NCBI GenBank assembly: GCA_035235625.1
Contig: CP141142.1
Coordinates: 14,104,995 to 14,168,994, forward strand
Length of the DNA stretch: 64,000 nucleotides
Direction: 5' to 3'
Origin: Saururus chinensis
Lineage: Eukaryota; Streptophyta; Magnoliopsida; Piperales; Saururaceae
In this document: positions 42,461 through 54,750 of the stretch, one piece after another
Numbering within the stretch: the first letter of the stretch is position 1
How the letters are laid out: the number at the start of each line of letters is the position of its first letter
Position numbers and translations under genes: made by a program
Notes under the pieces: model-generated
The model's input: the letters and a program-made list of their open reading frames with translations, nothing else
What the model was told of the DNA's origin: nothing
Database searches by the model: none

Positions 42461-44711
42461 TAAGGGTGCGTTTGGGAACCTTCATTTGATTTGTTATGTA
42501 TAATTATTAAATCATGTAATTATAAATAATAGAATAAGTGAGATTTGTTGTGACGATTGCCAATTAATTATGTGGTAATAATCATAATACTTACCGTCCT
42601 ACATATGTTACTAGTTTGCACATGACAAAACATGACGGCCATGGATGCATAACAAACGTAACACTCAAGTCTACTATTAGGTTAATAATCATTGAATATA
42701 ACAGAGTAATTACACATCTAAAATATTTAAATAACATCATAATGTATAATAAAATGATAGATTTAGCGAAAGTTTAAATAATATAATACATAGGCCAAGG
42801 ACTACTGTGCGTAGAGCTAATAGTTGTCCAGAGTTCACAACCCACAATGTATATCGTGCCTTTTAACATCAATCATATGAATGTTTACAAAAATGTTGAT
42901 AACTCAATCAGAATTCTCTTCCATTTTCACCTTCGTCAATGCTGCAACACCTATAGTGACTAGGGGTTTGTGAGTATATATATACTTAGTAGGTTGAATT
43001 AAAATCTAAGGTAGTGCTAAGCATAAATCCTAGAAAATAGATATAATCATTTTGAATATCTTTCCTCAAAAAAATACTGATTATTTAGAAGAAATTCAAT
43101 TTAAAAACAAATATAGAACTTGTTAGTTCGTACCATGACAATAAAAATCAGGAGTCGTGATACCGAACATCATCCCCCCCCCCCCATGCTTATGGGGCAT
43201 CAAAAGGCTCAGAAAAAGGAGCTTTCCTATAATGCTCCACACTTTTTTGCGCACACGTCAGAGCCTTCTTTTTTTCAGTGGCTGTCCAAGTAACAGTACA
43301 TTACTGGTTCTTCACCCAAGGAACTACCGTGGTAGAGCATGCAATCAAAACACAATGCAATGCATGCTAATCATTTCTCACATGTATCATATTTATTTTT
43401 AAAAAACATAGCTCATAAGCATGACCAAGCAAAATCATTCAAAAGAATTCACTTCTATAGGCAAAGCATAGATTTGGAGTTTAAAACCCACTAACTTAAC
43501 TTTGATATAGTAACTTCGTAACTGTAGAGGCCTCGAACAGTAAAAGCGGCCCCATCACAGCATCGGGCACGATCAATTTAGTGGAGAACCCCTCTTGAAT
43601 GACTCAATTTCAACTTAAAATGTCTTAGAACGGAGGAAAAGAAATTTGAGCAGTGGAAAACTGCTGAAAAATACCCCCTACGTATTATTTATAGTTCGTG
43701 TGTAGAGGACTACACGTGATATGTGACTTGCACGACATGCGTGCATGACACATGTGACATGCACATCTCTTGCTCAGCTGGGCCCCTGTCACGATGCCTT
43801 GCGTCGCTCGATCACATGGGCCTAGTCTCACGATGCAAACACGACACGCATCACAGAGCTTGCCCACAATTGTGTGAGACAGGTTCCTTGTGGCCCGCAC
43901 TAGGCATAGCTGAAGCCATCCATGTGTCAACCACTGATTTCTTTATTATTTTTTTATTCTTTTCTTGTTTCTAAAATTCAAAGCATGTTATCTCACCAAC
44001 TATTAAGTTGTAATCGTGACATTCTTAGTACCAATGAGCTTGTATCGATGAGCCCTGCAATATAAGATGACTCATAGGTAGGTTATCCTGCAATTTTTAA
44101 GTGGGTCCCGCCTATTAGGTACATTTCTCAAAGCTATAACTAATGGCCCCGAAGTCCAATTTGAGTGGTTCAAGGTTTGTTACCCTCGTCTTTCAGAGCC
44201 TTACCATAATCTTATAAAATTCTATGACATAACAATTTTAGCTAATTTAAAATTATTAGGCATTATATTTGTATTTAAGAATTGAGTGCTTGGAAACTAT
44301 ATGAATTTAAGAGTGAGATTTTAAATTTCCTTGTTGGGGAACATGAAAATTATTCATTACGTAGGGAACATAAATAGCATCATGATAAGCTTGAAATAGT
44401 TAACAAAGGCTCACCTTGACAATGAGAGCAGAGAAGCCTAGGAAGAGGAGATGTGGGAGAGGAGAAAACTAGGAAGAGGAGAAGTGGAACAAAAAAAATA
44501 CTCTTGATACGAATCCAAGTTAGGTGATATTTATAAAAGACAGGGTCAACCTTGTGATATGAGTTTATGTACTTTTTAGTTAAACAACAAATAATGTGAT
44601 TTGGACAAAATCAAATTCCAGTCCAAAATATGTTGCCAAACATGGGATTTGGGCTAAATCACACATTTATAAATCACATGGCCTAAATACTCGTTCCCAA
44701 ATGCACCCTAA
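42461..44711. mobile_element. PIF/Harbinger-type MITE split by a solo LTR
   Basis: Outer ends GGGTGCGTTTGGGAAC at 42464 and its inverted GGGTGCATTTGGGAACG ending at 44708, flanked by TAA (42461-42463, 44709-44711), the usual 3-bp target of PIF/Harbinger elements. The halves 42464-42548 and 44273-44708 join into one MITE related to 30494-30801. The middle is the solo LTR at 42549-44267. Confidence 0.82.
42549..44267 (+). repeat. Solo LTR (family A relative) inside the MITE
   Basis: 1719 bp from TGTGACGATTGCC to GGCATTATA, flanked by identical TTTGT at 42544-42548 and 44268-44272. It shares with solo LTR A, in order, a TATTTATAG box (43685), a GC-richer segment, a TTCTTTATTATTTTTTTA-type stretch and AAGTGGGTCCCGCC (44099). 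The final CA reads TA. A run of 12 C lies at 43174-43185. Confidence 0.82.
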
Positions 44712-45141
44712 TAATACTTGTATGCAGGTCACATTAGCTCTTATTGCTGAAAAATGTAACTTAGCCTAGCCATCAAATTTTAGACACATTATGAAAGCAC
44801 ATTTAATGTAAATAGACTCTTACAATTAGGTATTAAACCAAATGTGTGCAACTCTTGCCTATTGACACAAATAGACTTATACACATGTAAAAGACTACAT
44901 GGGGCCTAAAATGATGTAACTAACCCCCATCTCATTCATCTTCCACTCTAGCTCCAGTAATCCACTTAACTTGTTATTCCTAACCTCCTCCTCTATCTAT
45001 TCTGCCTCCAGCTCTACCATATCCCCTACCTCTTCCTCCAATTCGAATGGTGCCTCCCCTACCTCAACCACTGCCTTATTCATCTTATTGTTCTCTTTTT
45101 CCTCATTTTCTGTATTAGTAGGACTCGATACAATCCATCCA
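44712..45141 (-). other. Unassigned stretch with an acidic minus-strand frame
   Basis: On the minus strand from about 45137 to 44925 a Glu/Asn-rich frame (TENEEKENNKMNKAVVEVG, then EAPFELEEEVGD) is broken by one stop. It could be part of a transposon linker, and is too simple to assign. Confidence 0.25.
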
Positions 45142-45680
45142 CACTACTAAAAAAATAAATATTAGCAACACTTAAAAAACATCATCACAAGCATCAAAAA
45201 AGTGTTGTTGCAACTCACAGCTGCTAATTAATGATGCATATGAAAAAGTGTTGGTAATAAATTATTTTTACACCACTTTTTATTTACATCACTAAAAGAT
45301 ATTTATTAGCAAAGCTTATTGAAAAGCGTGATAATATGGAATAATACCTAAAAAAGACTCCTATTAGCGACATCATTTTGTGCAATGTGAATAAGATAAA
45401 AATAAAAGAACTCCTATTAGCGACACTTTTTTATGCATCGCTAATAAGAAAATAAAAATAAAATTACTATTTGCAACTTTTTTATGTGTCACTAATAAAA
45501 AATAAATTAATAAACTCCTATTAGTGATGCAATTAAAGTATTGCTATTAAAAAATTATATACCATTGGAGGCGAGATGAGGGGAGAGGGAGGGACCGGCT
45601 AGACGTGGGGGAGCCAGATTTAGCGCCTCTCCTCCTCCTCATGTGTCAGAGAATGCAAGGGGAAAAGGTGGAGGGGTGCT

Positions 45681-47079
45681 TGATAAGTATGAAATATATA
45701 TTTATTTTATTTGCCTTTTTACCTTATTTGCTAGTATAGATTTGGTTAATTTAGTGTTACTTATGGTTTATCTAAATTAAGATAATTATTAATATTTTAG
45801 TTTAATTATTAATTAATTTTAGAAGTTATTAGTAGTTTAGGCATGTATTTAAATCAAGTTGGGATTTTAATTATATTCTACATGTCTAAAATATGATATT
45901 TTATATTTTATAGAAAAAATGCGCTTATCAAAGTACTTGGACGATGTTTAGAATAATTTAAAATAGTCTTGACATGCTTTAAAATGATTTGGACAACTTT
46001 TCGGAGTTACAAACAAGTTAGAAATTAATATGGACATGAAGGGAAGAGCTTAATGAACAGAAAATAGACCGTCCAAAAAAACTATCCAGATTGCAAAAAC
46101 AGTGTAGCCGATCAAACGGGGCATTTTTAGTATCAAATGGCTAAACATGATTTTGAAGAAAAATACAGTGTAGGGCAATCGATTGGGATAATGCGTAGTT
46201 TCCTAGTTTTAGCCAATTTTCAATCCTTTTCATATTGCACTTCTTTCACCAGCTCTTATGCCTATATAAAGACATATTTGGCTCGAAATTGGGGGATTCT
46301 AGTAGATTTCTGAAGAGAAAAAAGAAGAAGAAGATGGAAGAGAACTCAAAGCTTTTAATGGAGATTCAATTGCTTTCTTCTACAATAGATGGCTAGACTT
46401 TTCTTTTACTTAGGAGTTGATGAAGCTATAGATAAGTTTTAGTTTCTTTTCTTTTTAATTTAGATCTTAGTTATGAATGATGACAATTGTATGATAAAGA
46501 TGTCCTTTTTAATAAAAGAGCTTCTATTGTTTATTCAAGTCTATGTTGATTTATTGTCTTGTAGATAATAAATTGATGTGGTTTTGATATTTCCATCGAT
46601 TCTAATTTCTATGATTTAGATGAGATGGTCATGCAATAGTTTTAATTTTTAGATAATTAATGAATTGGATGAGTTATACTAAGATTAGGCGAGTCATGCT
46701 TATAGCTAGTTTAGTGTAGATGATTTGTGCTATTGTCAAAGATAGTTCATGCCATGAATTTAATTAATGATTATTTCTGAAGTAATTTTAGCTTATAGCT
46801 GAGAATACTTGTTCATATTCACACTAAATTTAGGTTGAAAGTTAAGAAATTGTTATGGTTTTATAGTGGATTCGATTTCCTAAGTAAATTCCATCATATT
46901 AATATCTTGCTTTTAAACTAGTTGATTCCTTTCTTTTGCTTAATTTAAGTTTAAGTTCTTTCTAATTTTTAATCAGCAAATTCCTCTTTAGATTTAATAA
47001 TAATTCATCCGTCCCTTTAAATACTTATCCTAGTATAATTACCTTGTACACTTGCAAAAGGTTTAATTATAAACGTTCA
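45681..47079 (+). mobile_element. Solo LTR (family E) within the CACTA-like fragment
   Basis: 1399 bp from TGATAAGTATG to AACGTTCA, flanked by GTGCT (45676-45680) and GTGCC (47080-47084), a target duplicate with one mismatch. The TATATAAA box at 46263-46270 and the near-end stretch CTTGTACACTTGCAAAAGG are typical of plant Ty3/Gypsy LTRs. A minus-strand relative lies at 37640-37818. Confidence 0.78.
46263..46270 (+). promoter_or_regulatory. TATA box of solo LTR E
   Basis: TATATAAA in the context GCCTATATAAAGAC, about 580 bp into the LTR; it likely marked the retrotransposon promoter. Confidence 0.6.
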
Positions 47080-47463
47080 GTGCCAGCTGCAGAGCTAGAT
47101 CTAGCACTAGTCTGTAGGGGGCAGGATAGAAGATTAAGGGGGGAGCAGCGAGGAAGGGGGAGGGATCTAGGAGGGGAAGAGTGGGAGGAGTATCAAAGGG
47201 TCACCGGACGGGAGCTAGACACTAGTGTCAGCGCCACTTTCCTCCTCTAGCCCCGGACTTTTCATGGGGTAGCCAGGGGATTGAGAGGAGGAGAGGAGCC
47301 GGAGGGGGATAAATAATCGTAGGGGAAATTTTGTCCACATATTTTATTTTTGACACTTCATTAAAAGCATCGTATATATGACACTTTTTGCGATGCTTAT
47401 GGATAAGCATCGCAAATACTACCCCTATTTGCAATGCTTAGTCAGAAGCATCGCAAATACACT

Positions 47464-47605
47464 CTTTCCTCTCTCTCTCTCTCCTCTTTCTCTTTCTCAC
47501 TCTCTCTCTTCTCTTTCTTTGTCTCTCTCTCTTTGTTCTCTTTCTCACTCTCTTCTCTCTCTTCTCTCCCTCTTCTCTTCTCTCTCTCTATCTTCTCTCT
47601 CACAT
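47464..47605 (+). repeat. CT-rich microsatellite
   Basis: (CT)n with TTT interruptions inside the CACTA-like fragment. Ser/Leu-rich frames across it are artefacts. Confidence 0.95.
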
Positions 47606-47620
47606 GCATTAGCGTGAACA

Positions 47621-48647
47621 CTTGATTTGTGGGCTATCAAATTTTGATTCGGTTATTCTCAAAGCCCGATCACACAACTGGGAATAAATAATTTTTTTGA
47701 GTAATAATATAGTATGTGTGTATATATTAAATAATATATTTTATATAATAAATATGTTTTTTATTCAAAAAAATATTATTTATTATATAAATATATACTA
47801 TATAATTTTTTAAAAATGTAAATTAATATTTTCATTCTCGTATGTATGGGAATAAGCTCACAAGCGTCAGGGTGAGCCCTAACTTTGTGAAAAGTGCAAT
47901 TTCGATTTGACAACGTATATAACTAAAGTGTATATTAGCAATTGATTATGCACGATGTGGATAATGATACTTGATTCATGCAGGATGTAAATGTTAAAAT
48001 GAGATTCATATGCTTACACATGATGTGTATATGTGATATGAACTAGATATGGATGAATATATGATGCGCAGGTGGCATAAATATGTGTGATATATATCAT
48101 GATGCACATGTAGCATGAATATGTGTTTATGGAATATGATTTACATCATGATGCATAGGTAGCATGAATATGTGTATATGGAATGTGATTATCTCGTGGT
48201 GCACGTATTTAGAGAATGGATATATGATGCATGTTTAGATTGTAAATGCATGCGGTGTTTTTCATGAGTTTACATTCTATTTCAAAACCCTTGTTGAGCT
48301 AAGCTCACCCCTCTTTGTATATGGTTTTTGTTTTAGGACTGCATGTTGTACTATGTAAGTGCTTTAGAGGGGCTCTACATTGAGCATGAGGATGGTCACG
48401 TTCATTGAGAGGGGCTATAGTTGCTTAGGGCTATGTTAGTTTGGATCTATGCCATGTTGAGCTTACATTTAACTCTATTTCACATTATGATTAGTCATTG
48501 TTGGCTTAGACTTATTTAGCCCTTGAGGCTTGTTATTTGGTGTTAACTAGATGATGTGTGTATGTGTAGACTAAGATTCATAATTAGTCTCCTTTTATTC
48601 CTTTATTTTCTTTTGCACGAAGGGCTTATGCGCTCACTTCGAAGTGT
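47621..48647. other. LTR-like debris with a short tandem repeat
   Basis: AT-rich DNA with three to four copies of about 45-bp GATGCACATGTAGCATGAAT/ATGTGT units at 48065-48215, followed by TTGAGCTAAGCTCACCCC at 48294, a phrase common in plant LTRs. No ends or target duplicates were fixed. Confidence 0.4.
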
Positions 48648-49990
48648 GTAACACCCAAGGATGGGTTATGTCTTCCGCATTTCCACTTCACTTCATCACG
48701 CTACATACTACTTCCTCCTTGGACCAGGTTTGAGTTAGGGGTAGCATGTGCTAGGACGTGACACAAGAGACTTTATTGTTACTCCAAATTCAAATTTCTT
48801 TTGTCCCATACATCCAAAAACCTGTCAGAGTTCTCTAGCGGACAAATACTAATTTGTCACAGTGCTACATCGGTTCCTAAATGACTTCTTCGAATTCAAA
48901 AAGCACATGGCTAGTATGAATGGAGTGTACTATGTGGACATCCGAGTGCATATCCTGGGATATGCCTTTGCTAGCAGTGATCCAATTTTTTATGACGACT
49001 CCCCAATATATACCAGCATATATGTATGCGTGTGCGTGTGTTGGGTAGTCATCATTAGGAATTGAATCACGTGTGTGTGTGTATATATATATATATCTAT
49101 ATATAGGTTCAAAAGAAAACCAATGTAAATATTTATGCCTTAAGAAATGATAAAAAACCCTCCCTAATCCCCTGCATGAGTTTGAAGGTGATGAACTAAA
49201 CTCTCCTTAATTGAACAAAGATTTCTAGGATTTAAAGCTCTCTAACTGGGAAATAAATCCTATCATGACGTCTGACACTTTCAACTTATGTAAGGATGTT
49301 GCCTCAATGACTCATATTGGACTTAAAATAACTTATAAATAGAGAAATGAAGTTTGAGGAGTGTGTGAGTGGAAAAACTGAAAAAACACACACAAAATGC
49401 TATATATACCCTTGCGCATTGCGAGCCGCATCGACGCATGACATGCATATGCCACATGACATCATGGCCCACAACCCTATATATACCCTAGTGCATTGCA
49501 AGCAGCGTTAGTGAGCCTATAGCTCGACGAGTGACACACGTCTGCCATGTGTCGTTGCACGCCACGCATCTTGCATGGTGCATGTTTTTCCACATGAGTG
49601 CCTGATTTTTTAAATATTTTTTCTTTTTCTCTTTCAAAAACACTCAAAATTTCAAAACGTAACTTTTTACCACAAACTCCTATTAGCACACTCTTAATAC
49701 TATTGAGATAGTATCAACGAGCCCTAAAATATCAAACCCCACATAGTTATATTATCCCGCATTTTTTAAGTGAGTTCTGCCTAAGAGGCATACTTCTCAA
49801 GGATGTAACTTACAATCCTGATGTCCGTTTTGTGCAATTCAAGACCCATTACACTCATTTTTCAAAACTCTACCACATTCTCAAGAAAAATATTTGAGTA
49901 AAAAATTCTAAATCATTAAAATCCATTAAAAATTCTAGTATTAACTTTATTAGAGTAAGGAAAACATACGAAAAATCTAGGGTCATTACA
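48648..49990 (+). repeat. Probable family-A LTR remnant
   Basis: From about TGTAACACCC at 48650 to GGGTCATTACA ending at 49990. It shares with the two solo LTRs of this family the order TATAAATAGAG (49334), GC-richer segment, AAAATTTCAAAACGTAAC, ATCAACGAGCCCTAAAAT and TTTTAAGTGAGTTCTGCC. The left edge is uncertain and no target duplicate was found. GT/TA microsatellites lie at 49022-49106. Confidence 0.45.
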
Positions 49991-50424
49991 TTTCTCCTCT
50001 CAATGCACCTCACCAATCCTACAGAATTTAACTTTTCACTACAACAAAAAGGACTATTAGCGACACATAAGAAACATTGTCATAAGCATCGAAAAATGTG
50101 TTGTTGCTATTGCCTATTAGCGACGCTTAACAAAAAGCATAGTTAATATTGTCAAATTAGCGACTCATATTTATGCGTTACTAATAATTTTGCTTTAGTG
50201 ACGCATAAAACAACGTTACTAATAGTAAATTATTAGCGATGCATGTTATGTAGCGTTGTTAATGAGCCGTTATTAGCGACACATTTCTATATGTTGCTAA
50301 AAAAATTTAAAATAACTTGTTAGCAATGCACAATTATAAGCGTCGCTAATAAGTCCTTATTAGAGACACTTATGTATGCATCGCTACTAAAATAAAGTTT
50401 TTAAAAAAAAATTACTTATTCAAA

Positions 50425-50765
50425 GTGCTGCTAATAAGTCCTTCCCGGTCCCCCCTCTCCCCGGCTGCGCCCCCTCCTTCCTCCCCCCCACTTCCACCTC
50501 TGAAAATTAGAGGAAGGGGGGAGGAGGGGGAGGAGAAGGGGAGAGGGGAAGCGGAGGGGGTGGGGGGGCGGAGCACAGCAACACCCCGCCGGCCTTAGGT
50601 CCCCATGGAGGGGGGGTGGAGCAGAGGGGAGAAAGGGGACTGGGAGGGAGGAAGGGGGAGGGGGCACTGGAGGGGATGTGGGGCTGGAGGACGATGGGGC
50701 ATAGGCAGGGGGGCGGCGGGGCGCATGAAGCAACGGGACAATTCTTCATAAGCGAGCGGAATTTT
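50425..50765. other. GC-rich block inside the CACTA-like element
   Basis: Purine-rich on plus, pyrimidine-rich on minus, with GGGGGAGGAGG-type runs. Similar in composition to the blocks at 230-1180 and 47085-47320 of the other CACTA-like pieces. Pro-rich frames on the minus strand are composition artefacts. Confidence 0.6.
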
Positions 50766-51130
50766 GCCAGCATAAATCATTAATTTTTTTTTAAAATTAT
50801 TTATTAGCGATGCTCCTAATGAGCGTTGTTATTAGTAATTATATCGGCAATGTATAGCGCTATATGTAGCAAATAATACATTTTTTAGCGACGTATAGCA
50901 CTAGACCGCTAATAGGTTTTTTATTTTTTAAAAATCTTTCTCTCCTCATTCTCTCTCTCTCTCTCTCTGCACTCTCTCTCCCCTCTTTCTCTCTCCTCTC
51001 CCTTCTTTCCCTCTCCTCTCTCTCCCCTCTTTCCCTCTCCTCTCTCTCTCCCCTCTTTCCCTCTCCTCCTCTCTCCCCTCTCTCTCTCCTCTCTCTCTCC
51101 TCTCTCTCCTCTCTCTCTCCTCTCTCTCTG

Positions 51131-52456
51131 CAAACTATCTCTCCCTTAATTTTAATTTTTTATTTTTAAAAATTTTTTTTAAAAAAAATAAATACTATTG
51201 GTGATGCATAGGAATATGCATCTCTAATAGGGGAGATATTAGCAACATATAATACTATACATACCTAATACCTACCATATTAGTGACATATATTCCTATA
51301 TGTCGTTAATAGTATTTATTTTTTATTTTTAAAATATAATAATTTATAAAAAAAATTAAAAAATTAAAAATTAACTAATCTCTCTCTCCCTCTCCCACTC
51401 TCCTCTCTCTCCCTCTCTTCACCCTCTCTTTCTCTTCCTCTCCTCTCTTCTCTCTCTCTCCTCTCTCTCCCTCTCCTCTCTCTCCCTCTCCTCTCTCTCC
51501 CTCTCCCTCTTCTCTCTCTCCACTCTCACCCTCTCCCTCTTCTCTCTCTCCACTCTCTCCCTCTCCTCTCTTCTCTCTCCTCTCTCTCCCTCCCCTCACC
51601 TCACTCTCTCATGTCCCCCTCTCCTCTCCTCTCTCTCTCTCCTCTCTCTCTACACACTATCTCTACTTTAATTTCAATTTTTTTTATTTTTTATTTTTAA
51701 AAATCAATTATTTAAAAAATAAATAAAAACTATTAGCGACTCATAGTGTGTATAGTATTATATGTTGCTAATATGTACCCTAATAGCGACGTATATTCTT
51801 ATACGTCTTTTTTATTTTTCAAATATAATAATTTATAAAAAACTTGAAAAATTAAAAACTAATTAATCTACCTCACTTCGCTTTCTACACACTATCTCTC
51901 CTCTAATTTCAATTTTTTTATGATTTTTTATTTTTAAAAATTAATTTTAAAAATAAAAAAAGAAATATAATAAATACTATTAGTGACGCATAGGAATATA
52001 CGCCGCTAATAGGGTAGGTATTAGTAACGTATAATACTATACATCGCTAATACCTACCCATTAGCGACGTATATTCTTATACGTGGCTAATAATATTTTT
52101 TTTATTTTTATTTTTAAAATATAATAGTTTATAAAAAAAATCTAAAAAAATTAAAAAATAATTAATCTCTCTCTCTCCTCACCCCCTCTCTCTCTTTTCT
52201 CCACCCTCTCCTTCTCTCCTCCATCTCTCTCTCTCCTCTCCTCTCCTTCTCTCTCTCCTCTCTCTCCTCCCTCTTTCTCTCTCCTCAACCTCTTCTCTAC
52301 TCTCTACTCTCTCTCTCCTCACCCTCTCTCTCTACCCACTCTCTTCTCACCCTTTGATCTCCTCCATCTCACTCTTCCCTTTCTCTCTCACCTCCCCTCT
52401 CTCTACTCTCTCTCCTCTTTCTCTCTCCTCTCTCCCTCCTCACTCTCACCCTCTCC
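51131..52456. repeat. Tandem units with palindromes and CT tracts
   Basis: Three units start CAAACTATCTCTCC (51131), CACACTATCTCTAC (51653) and CACACTATCTCTCC (51888). Each continues with a TTAATTTCAATTTTTT run, palindromic GACGTATA...TATACGTC-type words, ATAATAATTTATAAAAAA and ATTAATC, then a CT tract. The middle unit is 235 bp because it lacks the CT tract; the others carry about 270-300 bp of it. Confidence 0.75.
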
Positions 52457-54010
52457 TAGAGCTGTAAATGAGCCAAGCTGGCTCGTGAGCAAACTCGGCT
52501 CGGTTAGGCTCGGCTAGAGTTAAACTTGACTCGAATCAGGCTTGACTCAAACTCGATGCTACTCGGCTCAACCTTGAGCTCGAACTTGAATATAATTTTA
52601 AAATTATATATAAATAATATATATAATAAATAATATATATAATAAATAATATATATATGCATATTTTATATAAACATAATTATTAATTTAAATATATATT
52701 TATAACATACTCCCTCCATTCTTAGATTAATAAATCTATTTGATTAGTTCATTTTGAAAAATTTAATTGAGTTATTAATCTAAGACGAATGGAATATATA
52801 AAACGATATATAATCACATATTTATATACTAATACTATGTATCATATTGATATATGAGACCCGTTTATATGAGTCAAGGCTCACTCACAACTATATGAGT
52901 ATAGATGTCATACATCATCATATTACGATATAAGAACACACATAACTCGGGAGGTAGATTAGTTTATGTCTTCTTGCGCATTTGGATCTCAATCTGATGG
53001 CCTATGATGTCTTTGCTCATACTGACGTATGAGAGTCTAAACTCATATAAAAAAATTTCATGATATATATCCTTGTTAAATTATAACGGATATATAATTT
53101 TTATATATGATATATATTTTATAAAAATAAAAATATTGGAGACACAAACACTAATATACTCCTTTTGTCTCTAATTAATAGGGCTATTTGATTCTTGAAG
53201 ATGAACTAAAATTAGTTCAATTGAAAAACTAAATGAAGCTATAAGTATATGACAGATGGTCAACATGATATCACATTAATATACTTAAAAATAATTCTAA
53301 AAGAAGCATGACATTTGTAGACCAACCTTAGTTTAGAAAAGAATGATTAGATATTCTTTTAAAAGTTGAAGCATGACATTGGGACCATTCTCATCTTACA
53401 AAATGTATATCTTTTTATATGTACTTCAGAATTTTTTAGAGTCGCACTAAGATTACCAAATAACTTTTTTATTAGTGATTTATAAGCATGTAAAGAAAAA
53501 AAACACAAAAAAGTAGATGACAATGTTGCCTAAATAATTTTTTATTTTTTACATCTTTTTTAGTGATTATATGTACATAAAGAGAGAAAAATAATAATGT
53601 TGCATTTTTTTAGCATATGTAACTAAAACTTATTTGTCATAGTTTTCTTCTTTCATAGTGACTAATCAAATGTTCACGGTGTAGTCCTAATACTTGTTGA
53701 AGTATATTTATTAATATTTAATACTAAAAGTATATTAGTATATGTGATACTTCATATACTTTATATTTATATATAGATTATTTATATTTTTTTAGTTCGA
53801 GCCCAGTTCGAGCCAAGGCTTATGATTCACTTATTAAAGTTTGAGCTCGAGCCAAGCTTTGGATTTCTAATTTGAGCCGAGCTCGAGCTTAAAGATTCGA
53901 GTTTATTCAAACTTCTAGCCGAGCTTGAGCCGAGCTTCAGCAGTTCGAGCTCGAGCCGAAACAGCCTAATACTCGGCTCAGCTCGGCTCGTTAACACCCC
54001 TACCCTCTCC
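52449..54010. mobile_element. Non-autonomous hAT-type element
   Basis: 1546 bp at 52457-54002 with ends TAGAGCTGTAAATGAGCCAA and, inverted, TAGGGGTGTTAACGAGCCGA. It is flanked by a perfect 8-bp duplicate CCCTCTCC (52449-52456, 54003-54010), the target size of hAT transposons. Subterminal DNA is full of GCTCGAGC/CGAGCTTGAGC words on both sides. The interior is AT-rich with no transposase and carries its own Stowaway-like insertion. Confidence 0.88.
52708..52797. mobile_element. Stowaway-like MITE inside the hAT element
   Basis: Ends CTCCCTCCATTCTTAGATTA and, inverted, ATTCCATTCGTCTTAGATTA about 85 bp apart with TA at the edges. No coding capacity. Confidence 0.7.
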
Positions 54011-54750
54011 TCACTCTCTCCTCATTCTCTCTCTCCTCAGTCTCTCTCTCCATGCACTCTCTCTTCACTCCCTCTTTCGTTATAAATTATATTTTAAAAT
54101 TAATAACAAAATTTAAGAAATAAAATATATTATCTAAAAGAGTGAAAGTTTAATCTATTATTAACACTACTTTTTATTCAAAATTTAATATTTATTTATT
54201 ATATATGTAAATAGTAAATATTGTATAAAACATATTATATTTAGGAACATTAGTTTAAATTTTTTAATATTTATTTGTTAATTAATATTATTTAATGTAG
54301 CTATTAGCGACACTTGTGAACAAGCGTCATTATTATCAATGTTATTTGCGATGCTCGTTTATAAGCGTCGCTAATAATTCAAAATTTTTATTTATTTATT
54401 TTTAATTCATAACTATTAGTTATGCTTTTTTTAAGTGTCACTAATAGCAGGACTATTAGCGATGATTAGCAAGACTATTAGCGATGCTTAAAAAAGCGTC
54501 GCTAATAGTTATTTTTTTAATTTTTTATTTATAAGATATATATTTTTTAGGGACGTTTGTATAAAGTGTCGCAAATAGATTAACTATTAGCGACGCTCAT
54601 AATAAAGCGTTGCTAATATGATCAGTATTAGCGATACTTTAAACTAAGCATTGCTAATAGTTGATTTTATTGTGACACTTTTTTATGCGTAGTAAGTAAT
54701 TTTTAGTGACACTTAGTTTTACGTCACTAATACTACATTTTGTTGTAGTG

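Larger units (their letters stand above)
45142..47620. mobile_element. CACTA-like element fragment split by a solo LTR
   Basis: The left end CACTACTAAAAAAATA at 45142 is followed by ATTAGCAACACTT/AGTGTTG units to 45560 and a GC-rich block (45568-45680). The sequence resumes at 47080 with GC-rich DNA, then GCGATGCTTATGG/ATAAGCATCGC units at 47370-47460 and a CT tract. No TTGTAGTG end was found, so the right side is truncated or hidden. No transposase. Confidence 0.55.
50037..54750. mobile_element. CACTA-like non-autonomous element
   Basis: CACTACAACAAAAAGGACTA at 50037 and, inverted, CACTACAACAAAATGTAGTA ending at 54750 give a 13-bp terminal match with dense AGCGACG/CGTCGCT subterminal palindromes on both sides (50050-50400, 54300-54740). 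The interior contains a GC-rich block, CT tracts, tandem units and a nested hAT element. Flanking trinucleotides TTT and AAA do not match, so either the target site has decayed or the two ends belong to different copies. No transposase frame. Confidence 0.7.

Noticed and set aside
47378..47625. Ser/Leu-rich frames, and Arg/Glu-rich minus-strand frames at 50921-51133 and 51375-51599
   Set aside because: Translations of CT microsatellites.
53158..53270. Possible third Stowaway-like MITE (CTCCTTTTGTCTCTAATTAA)
   Set aside because: Only the left arm is clear; no convincing inverted partner or TA-bounded right end.
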